Assembly: GCF_900108365.1 (NCBI RefSeq)
Contig: NZ_FNWQ01000001.1
Coordinates: forward strand, 744,001 to 808,000
Length of the DNA: 64,000 nt
Reading direction: 5' to 3'
DNA from: Chryseobacterium culicis
Lineage (GTDB): Bacteria > Bacteroidota > Bacteroidia > Flavobacteriales > Weeksellaceae
Of this stretch, positions 61,073 to 64,000 are shown piece by piece. The first letter of the stretch is position 1, and every line of letters begins with the position of its first letter. The position numbers and the translations under genes are program-made. The notes beneath the pieces are model-generated. The model was not told where the DNA came from. It did not search any database and was given only the letters and a program-made list of their open reading frames with translations.

Positions 61073-62491
61073 TCAGATGGTTAATCCCAGTTTCTCAGCT
61101 TCAGCAATAACAAACCTGGTGGCTTCTTCTTTTTCATTAGGAATTTCGCCCTCCAGAATGGCTTCTTTTACTTTCTCTTTCAGAATACCAATTTCACGGC
61201 CTGGCTTAAGATGAAACATTTCCATAATTTCTTCACCGGTGATGGGCGGCTGGAAGTTTCTTACCTGATCTTTTTCTTCCACTTCCTTTATTTTTATTGC
61301 TACGTATTCAAAGTTTTTCTTGAATTTCTCCTGCTTCTTCGAATTTTTAGTAGTAATATCTGCTTTACAAAGCGTAAAAAGGTCTTCAAGATTTTCTCCC
61401 GCATCAAATAAAAGCCTTCTTAATGCAGAATCAGAAGCGTCATCAGTAATCAAAGCAATAGGCCTTGAGGAAAGCTTCACCATTTTCTGCACATACTTCA
61501 TGTCAGTTCCCAAAGGCAGTTTCAATCTCTGGAAAAGAGTTTTTACCATTTTTGAGCCCAGAAATTCATGTCCGTGAAACGTCCATCCTGTTCCTTCCAC
61601 AAACTTTTTTGTAGGGGCTTTTCCAATGTCGTGAAGCAGGGCAGCCCAGCGAAGCCAGAGATTATCGGTATTCACTGAAATATTATCCACTACTTCTAAA
61701 GTATGGTAAAAGTTATCCTTATGCGTTTGTCCCTCTACTTCTTCTACACCTTTCAGCTCAATGAGTTCCGGAATAACCAGCTTCATAAGACCGGTTTGTT
61801 CCATGAGCTTTAATCCGACCGAAGGTTTCTCAGAAAGCATAATTTTATTGAATTCTACCATTATTCTTTCCATAGAAACTATCCTGATTCTTTCTGCCTC
61901 CTGCTGAATGGCTTTCAGAGAGTCTTCCTCAATATTAAAGTTTAAAGTGGAAGCAAAACGTACTGCTCTCATCATCCTCAAAGGATCATCAGAATACGTC
62001 TGAGCAGGTTCTAACGGTGTCCTTAAAATTCCATTTTTAAGATCATCAATCCCGTTAAAAGGATCAATCAGTTCTCCGAAGCTCTCTTTATTTAAAGAAA
62101 TTGCCATTGCATTAATGGTGAAATCTCTTCTTTTCTGATCATCTTCCAGGCTTCCGCCTTCTACTTCCGGCTTCCGGCTGTTTTCTGTGTAGCTTTCCTT
62201 TCTTGCTCCTACAAACTCAAGCTCAAGCTCTTTATACTTGATCATGGCAGTTCCATATGTTTTGAATACGGAAACCTTTAATTTAGGATCTATCTCCTGA
62301 GCTACATTTTGAGCAAGCTCAATACCGCTTTGTTCCGTTACAAAGTCTATATCTGTAGACGCTTTTCTGTTCATCAGAAGGTCTCGTACATAACCGCCCA
62401 CAATATACACGGACTGGTTATTCCTTTCTGCTGCTTCAGAAATGATTTTAAAAAGTTTTAAATTCTTATTTTGATTAAGATTAATTTTCAT
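61073..62491 (-). CDS. cca: CCA tRNA nucleotidyltransferase with HD domain
   Basis: A 472-residue enzyme that adds the CCA end to tRNAs. The start MKINLNQNKNLKLF is preferred over an ATG six codons earlier. The class II nucleotidyltransferase head has VYIVGGYVRDLLMNRKASTDIDFVTE (GG motif and DxD), then RRDFTINAMAI and RMMRAVRFAS; the C-terminal half contains an HD motif (RWAALLHDIGKAPTKKF). The HD domain marks the longer, phosphodiesterase-bearing form. The ATG of the NTF2-like gene lies about 20 bases upstream. Poly(A) polymerase is the alternative, but the HD type fits CCA addition. Confidence 0.93.
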   Translation of the reverse strand: MKINLNQNKNLKLFKIISEAAERNNQSVYIVGGYVRDLLMNRKASTDIDFVTEQSGIELAQNVAQEIDPKLKVSVFKTYGTAMIKYKELELEFVGARKESYTENSRKPEVEGGSLEDDQKRRDFTINAMAISLNKESFGELIDPFNGIDDLKNGILRTPLEPAQTYSDDPLRMMRAVRFASTLNFNIEEDSLKAIQQEAERIRIVSMERIMVEFNKIMLSEKPSVGLKLMEQTGLMKLVIPELIELKGVEEVEGQTHKDNFYHTLEVVDNISVNTDNLWLRWAALLHDIGKAPTKKFVEGTGWTFHGHEFLGSKMVKTLFQRLKLPLGTDMKYVQKMVKLSSRPIALITDDASDSALRRLLFDAGENLEDLFTLCKADITTKNSKKQEKFKKNFEYVAIKIKEVEEKDQVRNFQPPITGEEIMEMFHLKPGREIGILKEKVKEAILEGEIPNEKEEATRFVIAEAEKLGLTI

Positions 62492-62528
62492 TGCTAATAA
62501 TAGTGACAATTTCTACGTATGTTATTCA

Positions 62529-62873
62529 TTAATCATAATGAGCATACATTTTGCTGATTTTTCCGTCTTCATTAAAAAACATAACTTCAACAGCGTGTTT
62601 ATCGATAATCGACTTATAAAATAATGCTACTGAATCTACTCCAGCTGTAGAATGAATAAGATCAAAATGAAGATCCGGAAACTTATCCAATGCTTTTCTC
62701 CAGTATTCACGAACCGCTTCTTTTCCTTGTAAAGAGCTTTCCTTACCACCTGTGGCCAAAGTAATCATAGGCGTTGTGATTTCAATATCATCCGAATAGT
62801 GGGAGAGAATTTCTTCCAAATCATGAGCGTTCCACGCTTGAACCCACATGTGAGCAAATTCCTGATGATCCAT
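62529..62873 (-). CDS. NTF2/SnoaL-like protein
   Basis: A 114-residue cone-shaped NTF2-like domain: EFAHMWVQAWNAHDLEEILSHYSDDIEITTPMI at the N-terminus, YWRKALDKFPDLHFDL in the middle and VEVMFFNEDGKISKMYAHYD at the end. The start at 62873 is fixed by a TATCTTTG -7 box at 62900-62907 that excludes the longer frame to 62945. Such domains serve as small ligand-binding or isomerase units; function unknown. The cca gene follows after 37 bases. Confidence 0.82.
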   Translation of the reverse strand: MDHQEFAHMWVQAWNAHDLEEILSHYSDDIEITTPMITLATGGKESSLQGKEAVREYWRKALDKFPDLHFDLIHSTAGVDSVALFYKSIIDKHAVEVMFFNEDGKISKMYAHYD

Positions 62874-62899
62874 AGCAAATAGTTTATGAGTTGAGTTTG

Positions 62900-62907
62900 C
62901 AAAGATA
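62900..62907 (-). promoter_or_regulatory. Candidate -7 box of the NTF2-like gene
   Basis: TATCTTTG on the minus strand. A start seven bases later gives a leader of about 20 bases to the ATG at 62873. No TTTG at -33. Confidence 0.5.
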
Positions 62908-62979
62908 GAACTAAAAAAAGAAATCCTGCCGATATGAACGGGCAAGACTCTAAAAAATAAATATACAGACTCAGAATTT

Positions 62980-63528
62980 TTATTCCCGAAGCACTTTTAT
63001 TCTGTTGTCATTCCATATTTTGATGACCGAAGAACCGGAATATTTTGAAACCTTGTCTCTGTCTTCTTCCACAGCATAATCGACAAGGCTGATCATTTCT
63101 TCAGAAATATCAGAAAATTTCAGCGGACTTTTCTCACCACTGAAGTTGGCAGAAGTTGATACCAAAGGTTTGTTCAGTTTTGTGATCAGTTTTTTACAGA
63201 AATCATTTTTCACCAGTCGGATTCCGATGCTTCCGTCTTCCGCAAGAAGTTCCTTAGGCAGGCCTCTTGGATTTTCATAAACAATGGTTACCGGTTTTTC
63301 ACTGAGATCAATAATTTCCCAGGCCATCTCGGGAACATCCACCAGATCCTGAAGTCTTTTTTCAGATTCCACCAGGATGATCATGGATTTGTTTTTTTCG
63401 CGCTTTTTGATGTCAAAAATTTTATTGACTGCTTCAATATTGGTTGCATCACAGCCAATTCCCCAGATCGTATCGGTAGGGTAAAGAATCGTTCCGCCGG
63501 ATTTTAATATTTCAATAATATGTTCCAT
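62980..63528 (-). CDS. Sua5/YrdC-family L-threonylcarbamoyladenylate synthase-like protein
   Basis: A 182-residue YrdC-domain protein. The start MEHIIEILKSGGTILYPTDTIWGIGCDA is chosen at 63528, since the longer frame adds 19 residues without family match. YPTDTIWGIGCDATN, KKREKNKSMIILV and SVSTSANFSGEKSPL-like VSTSANFSGEKSPLKF carry the ATP/threonine-binding pattern. It helps make t6A37 in tRNA. It lacks the C-terminal Sua5 domain, so it is the YrdC/TsaC type. Confidence 0.9.
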   Translation of the reverse strand: MEHIIEILKSGGTILYPTDTIWGIGCDATNIEAVNKIFDIKKREKNKSMIILVESEKRLQDLVDVPEMAWEIIDLSEKPVTIVYENPRGLPKELLAEDGSIGIRLVKNDFCKKLITKLNKPLVSTSANFSGEKSPLKFSDISEEMISLVDYAVEEDRDKVSKYSGSSVIKIWNDNRIKVLRE

Positions 63529-63655
63529 AATTGTAAGTGAATTCAAAGAGGGGATAAAGGTAGAGAATCTATGAATTTTAGGCAAAAAATTGGAATGTAA
63601 ATCTGTTTATGATGACAGGTTTTAGTAAAGCCAGTTGAAGGTGCACAATTTAAAA

Positions 63656-63671
63656 ACGGGCTTTAGCCCGT
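63656..63671. repeat. REP-like hairpin, single copy
   Basis: ACGGGCTTTAGCCCGT, a six-pair stem around TTTA with the same core as the units at 5942 and 63774. Confidence 0.7.
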
Positions 63672-63773
63672 TCCTATTGATATTTTGATGGTGTATGATT
63701 CTATAGGTTATTGTCTAATAGAATTAAAATACGATTTTACAGATTATTAGAGATGTTATTCTATTCAATAGAA

Positions 63774-63824
63774 ATGGGCTTTAGCCCATGTAACAATGGA
63801 GACCAATCCTTTGGCTTTAGCCAA
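63774..63824. repeat. REP-like double-hairpin repeat unit beside the transposase
   Basis: ATGGGCTTTAGCCCAT (63774-63789) and TTGGCTTTAGCCAA (63811-63824), centres 36 bases apart, the same order and nearly the same spacing as at 5942-5993. It ends about eight bases from the stop of the RAYT gene. Confidence 0.78.
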
Positions 63825-63831
63825 AACCTAC

Positions 63832-64000
63832 CTACATTTTAAAATTATATCTTTCAATAAATTCCTTATACTCCTCTCCAAAACTTTTTTTCTGATGGTG
63901 TTTTTCCTGATTTTTAATATAATTTCTTACATTCTCTACCATCGATTCAGAAACTGACACAGCAAAATATTCATCCTGCCATGAGAATTTTCCTATTGTA
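63832..64000 (-). CDS. REP-associated tyrosine transposase (IS200-like), 3' part
   Basis: The C-terminal 55 codons of a gene whose start lies right of the window. TIGKFSWQDEYFAVSVSES and NVRNYIKNQEKHHQKKSF match the end of Y1-type IS200/REP-associated transposases in Bacteroidota; the catalytic Tyr and HUH motif are outside. The nearby GGCTTTAGCC hairpins (63656-63824) would be its own REP sites. Family call from C-terminal motif only. Confidence 0.78.
   Translation of the reverse strand, partial: TIGKFSWQDEYFAVSVSESMVENVRNYIKNQEKHHQKKSFGEEYKEFIERYNFKM

Overview
The window looks like chromosome of a Chryseobacterium-type flavobacterium (Bacteroidota, Weeksellaceae). The evidence is AT-rich DNA, Bacteroidota promoters of the TTTG / TAnnTTTG type with few Shine-Dalgarno sequences, three type IX secretion (T9SS) C-terminal sorting domains, GLPGLI, DUF4876, DUF6850 and DUF7674-like proteins, a PafA-type alkaline phosphatase, and a double-glycine leader peptide of the kind common in Chryseobacterium. 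I saw no tRNA, rRNA, CRISPR array or prophage.

Layout. 1-9.1 kb: end of an Mrp/ApbC Fe-S carrier with a NifU-domain scaffold, a DUF3060 protein, a large T9SS-exported choice-of-anchor I protein, a Rossmann epimerase coupled to a tiny membrane protein missed by length cut-offs, a REP-like repeat patch, and a ppk1-ppx operon. 9.2-17.9 kb: an RHS polymorphic-toxin locus, with a divergent HTH regulator, a strong inverted-repeat operator candidate, a mini T9SS sorting-domain protein, a 2182-residue SpvB/FG-GAP/YD-repeat/RHS protein with a type-23-like toxin tail, and an overlapping lipoprotein that may be the immunity protein. 18-28 kb: dnaK, a small repeat protein, and an operon of TonB receptor, DUF4876 lipoprotein, DUF6850 beta-barrel and di-heme cytochrome c peroxidase. 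28-36.8 kb: an acyltransferase, a thioredoxin, secreted unknowns, two tandem [one-TM micro-protein + DUF7674-like] modules, a nucleoid-associated protein, a compositionally odd GLPGLI protein and a cyclase.

36.9-44.1 kb (minus strand): a tight porin - DASS dicarboxylate transporter - sdhC - sdhA - sdhB operon, with an Ntn amidase upstream. 44.4-48.3 kb: a bacteriophytochrome kinase with its heme oxygenase, then malate dehydrogenase behind a perfect 34-bp palindrome. 48.5-53.4 kb: an alpha/beta hydrolase, a Cys-rich GG-leader peptide, GNAT, VOC and unknown proteins, and pafA. 53.4-57.7 kb: an AraC-type TPR sensor-regulator with a DNA-binding-less TPR partner, divergent from a T9SS-exported HAF-repeat protein. 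57.8-60.9 kb: a cobalamin riboswitch with a textbook promoter driving a BtuB-like receptor and a BtuG-like surface propeller. 61-64 kb: CCA-adding enzyme, NTF2-like protein, Sua5/YrdC protein, and the end of a REP-associated tyrosine transposase beside the same hairpin repeats found near 5.95 kb.

Working together: the porin, transporter, Sdh and Mdh genes form a C4-dicarboxylate/TCA block; the riboswitch locus is a B12 import system; BphO would supply biliverdin to BphP. The least understood parts are the RHS island, the paired DUF7674 modules, the DUF4876/DUF6850/peroxidase operon and the GG-leader peptide.
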